A stretch of 8,567 nucleotides of DNA, from positions 1 through 8,567 of the forward strand of contig JAWOIE010000087.1 in assembly GCA_046484825.1 (NCBI GenBank). The letters run 5' to 3'. The notes below the pieces were generated by a model that had not been told where the DNA came from, ran no database searches, and saw nothing but the letters and a program-made list of their open reading frames with translations. Source of the DNA: CAJYAN01 sp046484825 (lineage in GTDB: Bacteria; Pseudomonadota; Gammaproteobacteria; UBA6429; Thiohalophilaceae). Position numbers and translations under genes: made by a program. Below, piece after piece: positions 1 through 5,870 of the stretch; position 1 is the stretch's first letter, and every line of letters starts with the position of its first letter.

Positions 1-398
1 GTGCGATTGGTGGGGCCGAGGACCCCGGCCACAAAGCGCGGCTTGCTGTCGGTGGCAAACTCGGCACAGGCCTCGCGGGCGATGTTCGCCGCGGCCACAT
101 TGATCTCGTAGACCAGCTCCTCCATGCCATAGTCGGCCATGGAAATCGAGGTGGCGTTAAAGGTATTGGTCTCAAGAATATCAGCACCGGCCTCCAGATA
201 GGCCTTGTGAATATCCTTGATAATCTCCGGCTGGGTCAGCACCAGCAGGTCATTGTTACCTTTGACGTCGCTGGGCCAGTCCTTGAAGCGTTCGCCACGA
301 TACTCGGCCTCGCCCAGTTTATAGGTCTGAATGAGACTGCCCATGGCGCCGTCGAGGACCAGGATACGTTCTTTTAGCTGCTGTTCGAAAATATTCAT
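1..398 (-). CDS. metH: Cobalamin-dependent methionine synthase, N-terminal part (partial)
   Basis: The reverse strand from 398 reads through to the window edge as about 132 residues beginning MNIFEQQLKERILVLDGAMG. This is the N-terminal homocysteine-binding (S-methyltransferase, TIM-barrel) domain of MetH, which transfers a methyl group from methyltetrahydrofolate via cobalamin to homocysteine in the cytosol. Family hallmarks seen are LDGAMG near residues 15-20, LETNTFNATSISMADYGM in the middle, and FVAGVLGPTNRT at the visible end. The zinc-ligand cysteines lie further downstream, and the folate, cobalamin and activation domains are outside the window. The ATG at 396-398 is the only sensible start, and its Shine-Dalgarno sequence is weak. 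The gene is transcribed separately from the membrane-protein gene upstream, because an intrinsic terminator (503-524) lies between them. Identity is firm; completeness cannot be judged. Confidence 0.95.
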   Translation of the reverse strand, partial: MNIFEQQLKERILVLDGAMGSLIQTYKLGEAEYRGERFKDWPSDVKGNNDLLVLTQPEIIKDIHKAYLEAGADILETNTFNATSISMADYGMEELVYEINVAAANIAREACAEFATDSKPRFVAGVLGPTNR

Positions 399-502
399 GT
401 GTTATTAGGGACCATCCGGATAGTGTAAAGAATTCAGTAGCATCATCAGTTTATCATGCCAATCGTGTTTTGCTGAGACCGGCGCCGAGCGCCATTCGCA
501 TG
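399..502 (-). promoter_or_regulatory. metH leader/promoter region
   Basis: This is the stretch between the upstream terminator and the metH start, so the metH promoter should be here or overlap the terminator. A small GC-rich hairpin (GGCGC-TCG-GCGCC on the minus strand, 481-493) is visible. There are several weak -10-like hexamers, for example TACACT on the minus strand, but none has a convincing -35 partner. I found no SAM, SAH or cobalamin riboswitch core. Confidence 0.35.
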
Positions 503-524
503 AAAAACCGCCAGACAGGCGGTT
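503..524 (-). terminator. Intrinsic terminator of the small membrane-protein gene
   Basis: On the minus strand the sequence is AACCGCC-TGTCT-GGCGGTT followed by a run of T (five A on the plus strand at 503-507, partly shared with the stem). This gives a 7-bp stem with a 5-nt loop and a U-tract. It lies about 95 bp after the stop codon of the gene at 620-1036 and about 105 bp before metH, so it most likely ends the upstream gene. It could also act as a leader element of metH if a promoter lies further upstream. Confidence 0.75.
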
Positions 525-619
525 CGATTATGGTAATGCGATGTAGACTGTGGCCCTATCCTAACAAAAATCGCCGCCCACCGACACTGTCCGCCGCCGA
601 GCCCGCTGTGTCGCCGACC

Positions 620-1036
620 TTAAATAAAGAGTCTGGCAACAATATAGGCCTCATTGGCCAACACCAGCAGGCTGATAACGATACACAGCAGGCCGAACAT
701 ACGGGCATTACGTCCCTCGATGCGCACTACAGTAAAGGGGAAACGCATGCGCGCCGGCGGCAGACGCGCCGACGCCACAATGCGATAGCCAATCCATAAA
801 AACAGTGCGATGGGCAAGATGCGTGTCAGGCTATAAGCCATGCCCGCCACGCGGACTTTGGCCGCATCAAGACGGGCAATCGCGAGGGGGTCGCTGATCG
901 AGGCGGTGAGCAGCACGTCGATCAGGGGCTCCAGCCATAACAACCATAATATATAGAGTGCCACGGCCAGCAGGACCTTCCAGCGCAGCTCCCGATCACC
1001 GGGGACGATTTCGGGGGGCTTTTTCATTGTCATCAC
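620..1036 (-). CDS. Small hypothetical inner-membrane protein
   Basis: A 138-residue protein I do not recognise as a named family. It has a short charged N-terminus, then hydrophobic segments near residues 21-42, 66-86 and 112-136, separated by Arg-rich stretches (for example RLPPARMRFPF and RIEGRNARMFG). This suggests a three-segment inner-membrane protein without obvious catalytic residues. The first codon at 1036 is GTG, followed by ATG at 1033 and another ATG at 1027, and AAGGGTGA lies about 9 bases ahead of the GTG. Any of these starts is possible, and they differ by at most three residues. The gene is divergent from ttcA and ends before a strong terminator. The coding assignment rests on the long hydrophobic open frame and the matching terminator; the plus-strand frame over the same bases is unconvincing. 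Confidence 0.7.
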   Translation of the reverse strand: MMTMKKPPEIVPGDRELRWKVLLAVALYILWLLWLEPLIDVLLTASISDPLAIARLDAAKVRVAGMAYSLTRILPIALFLWIGYRIVASARLPPARMRFPFTVVRIEGRNARMFGLLCIVISLLVLANEAYIVARLFI

Positions 1037-1120
1037 TATAGCGCATCACCCTTGCCCGAGACACCGGCCCACCACCACGCCAGACAGGCGCTCCTGCCTC
1101 GACTCCAGTACAATAACGCC

Positions 1121-1864
1121 ATGGACCAGCCCGTTATCAACACCAAGCCACCCAAGAGCCTGATGCGACAGGTGGGTCGTGCCATTGCCGACTTCGACAT
1201 GATCCACGAGGGCGACCGGATCCTGCTGGGCCTGTCGGGGGGCAAGGACTCCCTGAGTCTGCTGCATATCCTCAATCACTTGCGGCAGTACGCGCCGGTC
1301 AAGTTCGAACTGGCCGCCATGACCGTCGACCCGGAGGTGGAGGGCTTCCACCCGGAAACGCTCAAGGCCTACCTGGCGGGACTGGGGATTGCCTATTTCT
1401 ATGAGCGTGAGGCCATTGCCGAAAACGCCAAACAGCAAATGAAGAATGACTCCTTTTGCGCCTACTGCTCGCGTATCAAGCGCGGCATCATGTACAACAC
1501 CTGTCGTCGTGAAGGCTATAACGTCCTGGCCCTGGCCCAGCACCTGGATGACCTGGCGGAGAGCTTTCTCATGTCCGCCTTTCGCGGCGGCCAGTTGCGC
1601 ACCATGAAGGCCAACTACACCAATCAGGCTGGCGACGTGCGTATTATTCGTCCCCTGGTCTACGTGCGCGAACGGCAAACCGCGGAATACGCCAACCACG
1701 CCCTGCTGCCGGTGATCCCCGACTCCTGCCCCGCCTGCTTCGGCATGCCCACCGAGCGTGAGCACATGAAACAGCTTCTACGCGCAGAGGAATCCCACAA
1801 CAAAACGTTATTTAAGAGCATATTGACCGCAATAAAACCACTAATGGCAAAAAATACGGCGTAA
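1121..1864 (+). CDS. ttcA: TtcA-type tRNA 2-thiocytidine synthetase (PP-loop ATPase, short form)
   Basis: The 247-residue cytosolic protein matches the TtcA/PP-loop ATPase family. TtcA adenylates cytidine 32 of certain tRNAs and inserts sulfur using a [4Fe-4S] cluster. Visible motifs, numbered from the ATG at 1121, are the GRAIADFDMI lead-in, the PP-loop SGGKDS at 39-44, the first cysteine pair CAYC at 113-116 within FCAYCSRIKRG, the HLDDLAES segment at 141-148, the RPLVYVRE segment, and the second cysteine pair CPAC at 203-206. The open frame extends upstream to a TTG at 1052, but homology begins after the ATG at 1121, so I chose that start. No clear Shine-Dalgarno sequence precedes it. A TACAAT hexamer ends 7 bases before the ATG, which would fit a leaderless or nearly leaderless transcript, but no -35 supports it. 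The protein ends soon after the second CXXC and lacks the C-terminal extension of the 311-residue E. coli enzyme. It could be a TtcA paralogue with a different tRNA target. Confidence 0.88.
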   Translation: MDQPVINTKPPKSLMRQVGRAIADFDMIHEGDRILLGLSGGKDSLSLLHILNHLRQYAPVKFELAAMTVDPEVEGFHPETLKAYLAGLGIAYFYEREAIAENAKQQMKNDSFCAYCSRIKRGIMYNTCRREGYNVLALAQHLDDLAESFLMSAFRGGQLRTMKANYTNQAGDVRIIRPLVYVRERQTAEYANHALLPVIPDSCPACFGMPTEREHMKQLLRAEESHNKTLFKSILTAIKPLMAKNTA

Positions 1865-1985
1865 TGAGAAAATTAAATATAAATATTTTATAAATTTTAC
1901 ATAATTATTATTTTTTTTATTTTGTGGTAATAATTATGTAATTAATGCTATTAATTTGTGTATAAGTGGTTACTAAATACAACAA
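1865..1985. other. Extremely AT-rich intergenic island
   Basis: This lies between the 3' end of ttcA and the convergent lysR gene. By hand count, 1871-1960 contains 9 G or C in 90 bases, and 1871-1920 contains only one, in an otherwise GC-rich neighbourhood. No ORF or RNA gene is recognisable. U-rich stretches after ttcA could serve as a poor terminator. Confidence 0.6.
1897..1941. repeat. Perfect 14-bp inverted repeat, 17-bp spacer
   Basis: The arms TTACATAATTATTA (1897-1910) and TAATAATTATGTAA (1928-1941) are exact reverse complements around a T-rich 17-base spacer. A further ATTAAT-GCT-ATTAAT repeat follows at 1941-1955. Possible roles are a protein-binding site, an attachment site or a cruciform. 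Part of the match is favoured by the base composition. Confidence 0.65.
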
Positions 1986-2152
1986 AATGGCTATTTATTC
2001 TCATATAGCAGTCAAATGTCCACTCTGGTGGGGGTATCGTGCCTGTTAGTGAGTCCTCGCACCGGTATCCGACACAAACCCCGAGTCATCACCCCTGACA
2101 GCTTTGATCTATCCCCGCAAGCAAACCCAGCCAGCTGCTACCCCGTAGCGGG

Positions 2153-3052
2153 TCACGCCGGCCAGCGCGGGGCGTGAAAGGCCTCGCGCAGAAAGTTGAT
2201 CATCAATCGCACCTTCGGCGCGACATGCTGGCGCGTCGGGTACACCGCGTAGATCCCCAGCTCGAGACTGCGATACGCCGGCAGTATCTCGACCAGCGCA
2301 CCGGACACCAGGTCGTTGCCCACGATAAAACTCGGTTGCAGGATGATGCCGTGACCCTGCAGGGCCGCGGCGCGGCAGGTGTCGCCGTTGTTGGTGACCA
2401 GCACCGGGCGCGTCTTCACCGCGACCTCACCCTCAGGCCCGTCGAAATGCCAGACATCATTGCTGGACCAGTAGCTGTAGGCCAGCACCTTGTGCTGCGC
2501 CAGCTCGGACGGATGCGCGGGTGTGCCGGCCCCCTGCAGATACGCGGGCGCGGCGCACAACACCATGCGCGTGCCGGCAAGCCGGCGGCTGACCAGCGTG
2601 GAGCTGGGCAGGGTGGCGATGCGAATCGCGAGGTCATACCCCTCTTCGATCAGATCGACCACGCGATCGGCCAGCGTGATGTCCAGCTTCACGCGCGGAT
2701 GGCGCGCGGCAAATTCACTCCACAGTTCCGCCAGGTGCAGGATACCGAAGCTCACCGGGGCATTGATCCTGAGCACACCGCTGGCCTCGCTCGAACGCGA
2801 GGTGATCTCCGCCTCCGCCTCGTCGATGCCGCCGAGCAGTTCCTGGCAGCGCGCGTAGAACACCTCGCCCTCGTCGGTGAGTGACAGCCGGCGCGTGGTG
2901 CGGTGCAGCAGGCGCACGCCCAGGCGCGCCTCGAGCTCAGCGATGTGACGCGACACGGCCGGTTTGGACATCCCCAGCGCATCCGCCGCGCCGACAAAAC
3001 TGCCCGCATCGACCACGGCCGCAAAGGTACGCATTTCCTGGTATTTGTCCAT
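2153..3052 (-). CDS. LysR-type transcriptional regulator
   Basis: A 299-residue LysR family regulator. Residues about 1-60 form the winged helix-turn-helix (MRTFAAVVDAGSFVGAADALGM, then SKPAVSRHIAELEARLGVRL and LHRTTRRLSLTDEG). Residues about 90-295 form the periplasmic-binding-like effector domain (LRINAPVSFG near its start). It belongs to the large CrgA/YhjC-like branch, whose inducers are usually aromatic or other small organic compounds; the actual ligand is not readable here. The ATG at 3050-3052 starts the conserved domain directly and has a weak CGGA ribosome-binding sequence. The gene is divergent from doxX and the dioxygenase gene, and inverted repeats lie in the shared intergenic region. 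It therefore most likely controls those two genes and its own expression. No strong terminator is seen after its stop codon. Confidence 0.92.
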   Translation of the reverse strand: MDKYQEMRTFAAVVDAGSFVGAADALGMSKPAVSRHIAELEARLGVRLLHRTTRRLSLTDEGEVFYARCQELLGGIDEAEAEITSRSSEASGVLRINAPVSFGILHLAELWSEFAARHPRVKLDITLADRVVDLIEEGYDLAIRIATLPSSTLVSRRLAGTRMVLCAAPAYLQGAGTPAHPSELAQHKVLAYSYWSSNDVWHFDGPEGEVAVKTRPVLVTNNGDTCRAAALQGHGIILQPSFIVGNDLVSGALVEILPAYRSLELGIYAVYPTRQHVAPKVRLMINFLREAFHAPRWPA

Positions 3053-3059
3053 TGTTCCG

Positions 3060-3100
3060 ATTTATGTAACAGTAAATTAATATAAAGAGAGTTTATCTCT
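3060..3100. promoter_or_regulatory. Putative LysR-type operator region between lysR and doxX
   Basis: Two dyads lie just outside the lysR start. ATTTA-N8-TAAAT (3060-3077) contains a T-N11-A core typical of LysR regulator boxes, and AGAGA-N5-TCTCT lies at 3086-3100. Their position between divergent genes fits activation of doxX and autorepression of lysR. I could not fix a confident -35/-10 pair. The assignment is by motif and position only. Confidence 0.5.
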
Positions 3101-3189
3101 GCAAAAGGAATTAATAAAGTGACACCATGGCCGCAGGCACACAATCCTGCCCCGGTCCCGGATTACATACATACCAAAGGAGAAAAACC

Positions 3190-3627
3190 ATGAATAACAC
3201 ACTGATTCAACGACTTGTAAGCACAAATGCCGGCTGGGGCGCGCTCGCCCTGCGGGTGCCGGTGGGCATCATCTTTGCCGCCCACGGTTCGCAGAAGCTG
3301 TTCGGCTGGTTCGGTGGCCACGGCCTGGACGGCACCGGCCAGTGGATGGCCTCCATCGGCCTGGAACCCGGCTACCTCATGGCCCTGCTCGCCGGCGCCG
3401 CGGAGTTCTTCGGCGGCCTGGCCCTGGTACTCGGCCTGTTGACCCGCCCGGCCGCGGTCGCACTGGCCTTCACCATGGTCGTCGCTATCCTTGCGGTGCA
3501 CATCGGCAACGGCCTGTTCATGAGCAACAATGGTTATGAATTCGGCCTGGCCCTGCTGGCCGCCTCGGTGTCGCTGGCCTTCACCGGCGCAGGTCGCGCC
3601 TCGCTGGACGCCATGTTGGCAAAGTAA
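3190..3627 (+). CDS. DoxX family inner-membrane protein
   Basis: A 145-residue four-helix membrane protein of the DoxX family. The hallmark HGSQKLFGWFGG motif near residues 32-43 is present, and AAEFFGGLALVLGLLTRPAA follows. Predicted membrane segments are near residues 15-32, 62-82, 86-106 and 117-135. DoxX proteins were named for a thiosulfate:quinone oxidoreductase subunit, but most are of unknown function and often sit beside redox or aromatic-degradation genes. The ATG at 3190 is preceded by a strong AAAGGAGA at 3176-3183. An in-frame ATG at 3127 would add 21 non-membrane residues without a good ribosome-binding site, so I rejected it. The gene is followed after 80 bases by the dioxygenase gene and is divergent from the LysR gene, so a two-gene regulated operon is likely. 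Confidence 0.92.
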   Translation: MNNTLIQRLVSTNAGWGALALRVPVGIIFAAHGSQKLFGWFGGHGLDGTGQWMASIGLEPGYLMALLAGAAEFFGGLALVLGLLTRPAAVALAFTMVVAILAVHIGNGLFMSNNGYEFGLALLAASVSLAFTGAGRASLDAMLAK

Positions 3628-3664
3628 ACCGCTGCACCGAAGACCCAGGCTCCATCAACCATGG

Positions 3665-3684
3665 CAGGGCGGTGAAACGCCCTG
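3665..3684 (+). repeat. Intercistronic hairpin between doxX and the dioxygenase gene
   Basis: CAGGGCG-GTGAAA-CGCCCTG is a perfect 7-bp stem with a 6-base loop. It lies 38 bases after the doxX stop and about 10 bases before the dioxygenase ribosome-binding site. No U-run follows, so it is more likely an mRNA-processing or stability hairpin, or a weak attenuator, than a full terminator. Confidence 0.6.
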
Positions 3685-3707
3685 TCTTATCCCGAAGGAG
3701 TTAACGC

Positions 3708-4532
3708 ATGGAAAGATTTCCCACCCTGTTTGTCTCACACGGCGCACCGAGCTATGCACTGGAACCCGGCGTTGCCGGGGCCGTGCTGGCGACAGTGGGC
3801 CGCGCACTGCCACGCCCGAATGCGGTGCTGGTAGTCTCGCCGCACTGGATGACGGCCCAACCGTGTGTGACCACGGCGCCACAGCCTGCGACCATTCACG
3901 ATTTCGCCGGTTTCGGCAAGGCCTTGAACGCCTTGCAGTACCCGGCCTCCGGCCACCCGCACCTGGCGCAACGCGCCTGCGAACTCTTGACCGCCGCGGG
4001 CTGGCCGGCCCAGGCCGATGCGTATCAGGGTTTCGATCACGGCGCGTGGGTGCCGTTGCTGCATTTATATCCCAAGGCCGATGTACCGGTGTTCCAGGTC
4101 TCGCTGCCCGCCGCGCTCGATGCGCAGCAGGCGCTGGAATACGGCGCGGCGCTGGCACCACTGCGCGACGAGGGCGTGTTGATCGTCGGCTCGGGCAGCC
4201 TGACCCACAACCTGTATGAATTCTTTCAGGCACATGGCAAGGATGCGGCCTATGCCAGCGAGTTTGTCGCCTGGATCCGCGATGCCGTCGAGGCCGGTGA
4301 TCGCACACGCCTGGTCAATGCGCTGACACAGGCGCCGCATGCGCAACGTGCGCACCCGACACCCGAGCACTTCCTGCCCTTGTTAGTGGCCTGTGGCGCG
4401 GCGCAAACAACACTGCCGGTCACGGTACTACCCGGTGAGATGATCAAGGGTGTGTTGTCGATGGAATCGTATGTCTTCGGGGGTGATCTGTCCCCTGTAT
4501 TGAAGGCCTTTGCGCACGGATTCGATGCGTAA
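3708..4532 (+). CDS. DODA-type class III extradiol ring-cleavage dioxygenase (YgiD-like)
   Basis: A 274-residue member of the LigB/DODA superfamily, close in length to E. coli YgiD, whose best-known activity is 4,5-extradiol cleavage of DOPA. The expected metal ligands are all visible: His11 in SHGAP, His46 in SPHW and His221 in HPTPEHFLPL. The conserved active-site histidine His167 (SLTHNL) and the FDHGAW motif with His111 are also present, so the enzyme looks intact. Family members use Fe(II) or Zn(II) and act in the cytosol on catechol-like substrates; the physiological substrate cannot be read from the sequence. The start at 3708 has GAAGGAG at 3694-3700 with good spacing. Co-transcription with doxX and control by the divergent LysR regulator are inferred from the order and spacing. 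Confidence 0.93.
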   Translation: MERFPTLFVSHGAPSYALEPGVAGAVLATVGRALPRPNAVLVVSPHWMTAQPCVTTAPQPATIHDFAGFGKALNALQYPASGHPHLAQRACELLTAAGWPAQADAYQGFDHGAWVPLLHLYPKADVPVFQVSLPAALDAQQALEYGAALAPLRDEGVLIVGSGSLTHNLYEFFQAHGKDAAYASEFVAWIRDAVEAGDRTRLVNALTQAPHAQRAHPTPEHFLPLLVACGAAQTTLPVTVLPGEMIKGVLSMESYVFGGDLSPVLKAFAHGFDA

Positions 4533-4559
4533 GGTGCGGGATAGCACAAAGCGCCAGGG

Positions 4560-4579
4560 TGCTCTTTGCCATAAGAGCA
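4560..4579. repeat. Hairpin in the convergent intergenic region
   Basis: TGCTCTT-TGCCAT-AAGAGCA forms a perfect 7-bp stem with a 6-base loop between the ends of the dioxygenase gene (+) and rnk (-). Neither side has a real U-tract, so it is at best a weak bidirectional terminator. AGCAC at 4543-4547 could pair alternatively with GTGCT at 4559-4563. The rest of 4533-4681 shows nothing I can name. Confidence 0.4.
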
Positions 4580-4681
4580 TTATGTGGCCCTGTCCCTCCT
4601 CCAGGCCTTAAGTATACTGCGTCAATATTACAGTTGGCCGCATTACCTTTCGTTTGGTGTATTCTGCAAATGGTGGGCGTC

Positions 4682-5095
4682 TCACCGGTGATACTCGCCA
4701 GAACGTTCGGGCTGGTAAGTGACCTCTTTGATGTGCACACGCAATACCCCGCCACCGGGCTTGGGCCATTCAATTTCATCCCCTTGAGAAAGACCGAGCA
4801 GTGCACTACCCACCGGCGCAAGAATTGAAATTTTCTCGCCAGAGTCATCCGCGTCCTTGGGATACACGAGTGTTAGACAAAACTCTTCGAGTGAGGACTC
4901 GACTTCAAACCTCACGGTGGAATTCATCGTTACCAGAGTGGGAGGGACATCTTTCGGATCTACTATTTCCGCGCGGGCCAATTCGGTCTCAAGGTCATCC
5001 CTGCCAGGAAAAGATTTTCGCGGCAATGATTCAAGCAACTTTTCCAGACGTTCTATATCTACTGACGAGATTATCACCTTCGGTTTTGTTTGCAT
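4682..5095 (-). CDS. rnk: Rnk, regulator of nucleoside diphosphate kinase (GreA/GreB-like fold)
   Basis: A 137-residue homologue of E. coli Rnk, an RNA-polymerase-binding protein with a short N-terminal coiled coil and a C-terminal FKBP-like domain shared with GreA/GreB. Diagnostic stretches seen are VTMNSTVRFE, LVYPKD, APVGSALLGLSQGDEIEW and the C-terminal YQPERSGEYHR, each with a direct counterpart in E. coli Rnk. I chose the ATG at 5095 because GGGA lies 8 bases upstream and because the E. coli protein starts at the equivalent position. The in-frame ATG at 5104 would add only three residues. The gene follows gdx on the same strand with an 88-base gap and no clear terminator, so read-through from the guanidine-controlled promoter is possible. 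A function in guanidine stress is not established. Confidence 0.9.
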   Translation of the reverse strand: MQTKPKVIISSVDIERLEKLLESLPRKSFPGRDDLETELARAEIVDPKDVPPTLVTMNSTVRFEVESSLEEFCLTLVYPKDADDSGEKISILAPVGSALLGLSQGDEIEWPKPGGGVLRVHIKEVTYQPERSGEYHR

Positions 5096-5183
5096 CTCTA
5101 TCATCCCGTATTTCTGTTCATCATGCGCAAGGAATACCTAACACCACGCACAGCGCAATTAGCTTAGTAACGTCGGCGCATTG

Positions 5184-5504
5184 TCAGGCAGGGTTCGATA
5201 ACTTAAGTCCAATGATACCTGAAACTATGAAGAGCAAACTAACCACTTTCAGAAAAGTTACAGATTCCTGAAAAATCACTATACCTGCAATTGCGGCACC
5301 CACCACTCCGATACCCACCCAAGCAGCATAGGCCGTGCTCAAAGGTAATGAGCGCATCGCGAGGCTGAGCAAGTAGAAACTGCCCGACATGGCTAGCAGA
5401 GTAAGCAGAGAAGGTATTGGCCTTGTAAAGCCTGCAGTAAACTTAAGTCCAATCGCCCAGACTATTTCGAGCAACCCTGCAAAAAAGAGGATTAACCAGC
5501 TCAT
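5184..5504 (-). CDS. gdx: Guanidinium exporter, small multidrug resistance (SMR) family
   Basis: A 106-residue, four-helix SMR protein of the Gdx (formerly SugE) subtype. It matches the E. coli protein throughout: MSWLILFFAGLLEIVWAIGL with the essential central Glu13, then KFTAGFTR, SLPLSTAYAAWVGIGVVGAA and the C-terminal SGIIGLKLS. These proteins work as antiparallel dimers in the inner membrane and exchange guanidinium for protons. The WAIGLKFT-type segment after Glu13 favours Gdx over the Qac/EmrE drug-pump subtype. The ATG at 5502-5504 has the ribosome-binding sequence AGGGAG 5 bases upstream (plus-strand 5510-5515). A guanidine-II riboswitch directly precedes it, which supports the guanidine substrate independently of homology. 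The older name is sugE. Confidence 0.94.
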   Translation of the reverse strand: MSWLILFFAGLLEIVWAIGLKFTAGFTRPIPSLLTLLAMSGSFYLLSLAMRSLPLSTAYAAWVGIGVVGAAIAGIVIFQESVTFLKVVSLLFIVSGIIGLKLSNPA

Positions 5505-5509
5505 GTCAA

Positions 5510-5571
5510 CTCCCTGATGAAGGGGTCGTCCCCACTACTGGTTAGTAAGCGCACCAGGGCCGTCCCCGTGC
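5510..5571 (-). promoter_or_regulatory. Guanidine-II (mini-ykkC) riboswitch controlling gdx
   Basis: The mRNA-sense strand ahead of gdx has two hairpins with the diagnostic ACGR loops. Hairpin 1 (5551-5571) has GCAC and GGGG closing on ACGG, then CCCU and GGUGC with one bulged G. Hairpin 2 (5522-5533) is GGGG-ACGA-CCCC. A 17-base linker separates them and the Shine-Dalgarno AGGGAG follows at 5510-5515. This is the mini-ykkC architecture, in which two guanidine-bound loops kiss. The 3' arm of hairpin 2 can instead pair with the ribosome-binding site (CCCU 5521-5524 with AGGG 5512-5515, 5-base loop). Guanidine binding should therefore release translation of gdx. Motif and gene context agree; the switching mechanism is inferred for this copy. 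Confidence 0.9.
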
Positions 5572-5762
5572 GGCTGAGTTCAGAATGAAAACACAACGGT
5601 CCGGACATTAGCATAGCAAACACCACTTATCTAGCATCGGGCCATGTGATTAGCATACTGCCTATCAACCCCCGTTCGGCCGAGACTGACTCCTCTGCCA
5701 CATCGGATTTTGACCGGTGATTCACCTGGCGGCATCTGAGATTCTCTAAATACTGAGCACTC
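5572..5762 (-). promoter_or_regulatory. Upstream region of the gdx riboswitch (promoter expected)
   Basis: The promoter of the riboswitch-gdx transcript should lie here. The 9-mer ATTAGCATA (plus-strand reading) occurs at 5607-5615 and again at 5649-5657, 42 bp apart. The minus-strand form TATGCTAAT is -10-like. An 11-bp palindrome GGTGA-T-TCACC lies at 5716-5726. No -35/-10 pair is good enough to assign a start site, and no gene is visible. Confidence 0.35.
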
Positions 5763-5780
5763 TATTTTTTCGAGAAAATA

Positions 5781-5804
5781 AAGGACCCGTTAAGGTCCTT
5801 TTTT
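5781..5804 (-). terminator. Bidirectional intrinsic terminator after the ice-binding-like gene
   Basis: AAGGACC-N6-GGTCCTT forms a 7-bp stem (5781-5787 with 5794-5800). It is flanked by TTTT on the plus side (5801-5804) and by AAAATAA on the other, giving a U-rich tail on the minus strand too. It lies about 67 bases after the stop codon of the minus-strand gene at 5871-7334, whose transcript it should end. A second AT-rich hairpin, TATTTT-N6-AAAATA (5763-5780), adjoins it on the tail side. Confidence 0.82.
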
Positions 5805-5870
5805 GTCGGGCTTCAGCAGCCCTGTTAATGCTGTTGGTTGCTGTACTCTCGCAACGAACAGCTCACCCTG

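Noticed and set aside
399..619. SAM, SAH or cobalamin riboswitch ahead of metH
   Set aside because: None of the conserved cores is visible. The hairpins present are a terminator of the upstream gene and a small GC-rich stem.
470..799. 109-residue plus-strand ORF
   Set aside because: It crosses the metH leader, the terminator and the 3' half of the membrane-protein gene on the other strand. Its composition is that of an antisense shadow.
3530..4219. 229-residue plus-strand ORF overlapping the end of doxX and the dioxygenase gene
   Set aside because: It is an out-of-frame Arg/Ala-rich shadow of two well-supported genes.
5096..5183. Possible integron attC site between gdx and rnk (minus-strand GTTAGGT matches the GTTRRRY core)
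   Set aside because: The partner RYYYAAC site is missing at the other end (the nearest, ATCGAAC, does not match), and the inner part has no attC-like stem.
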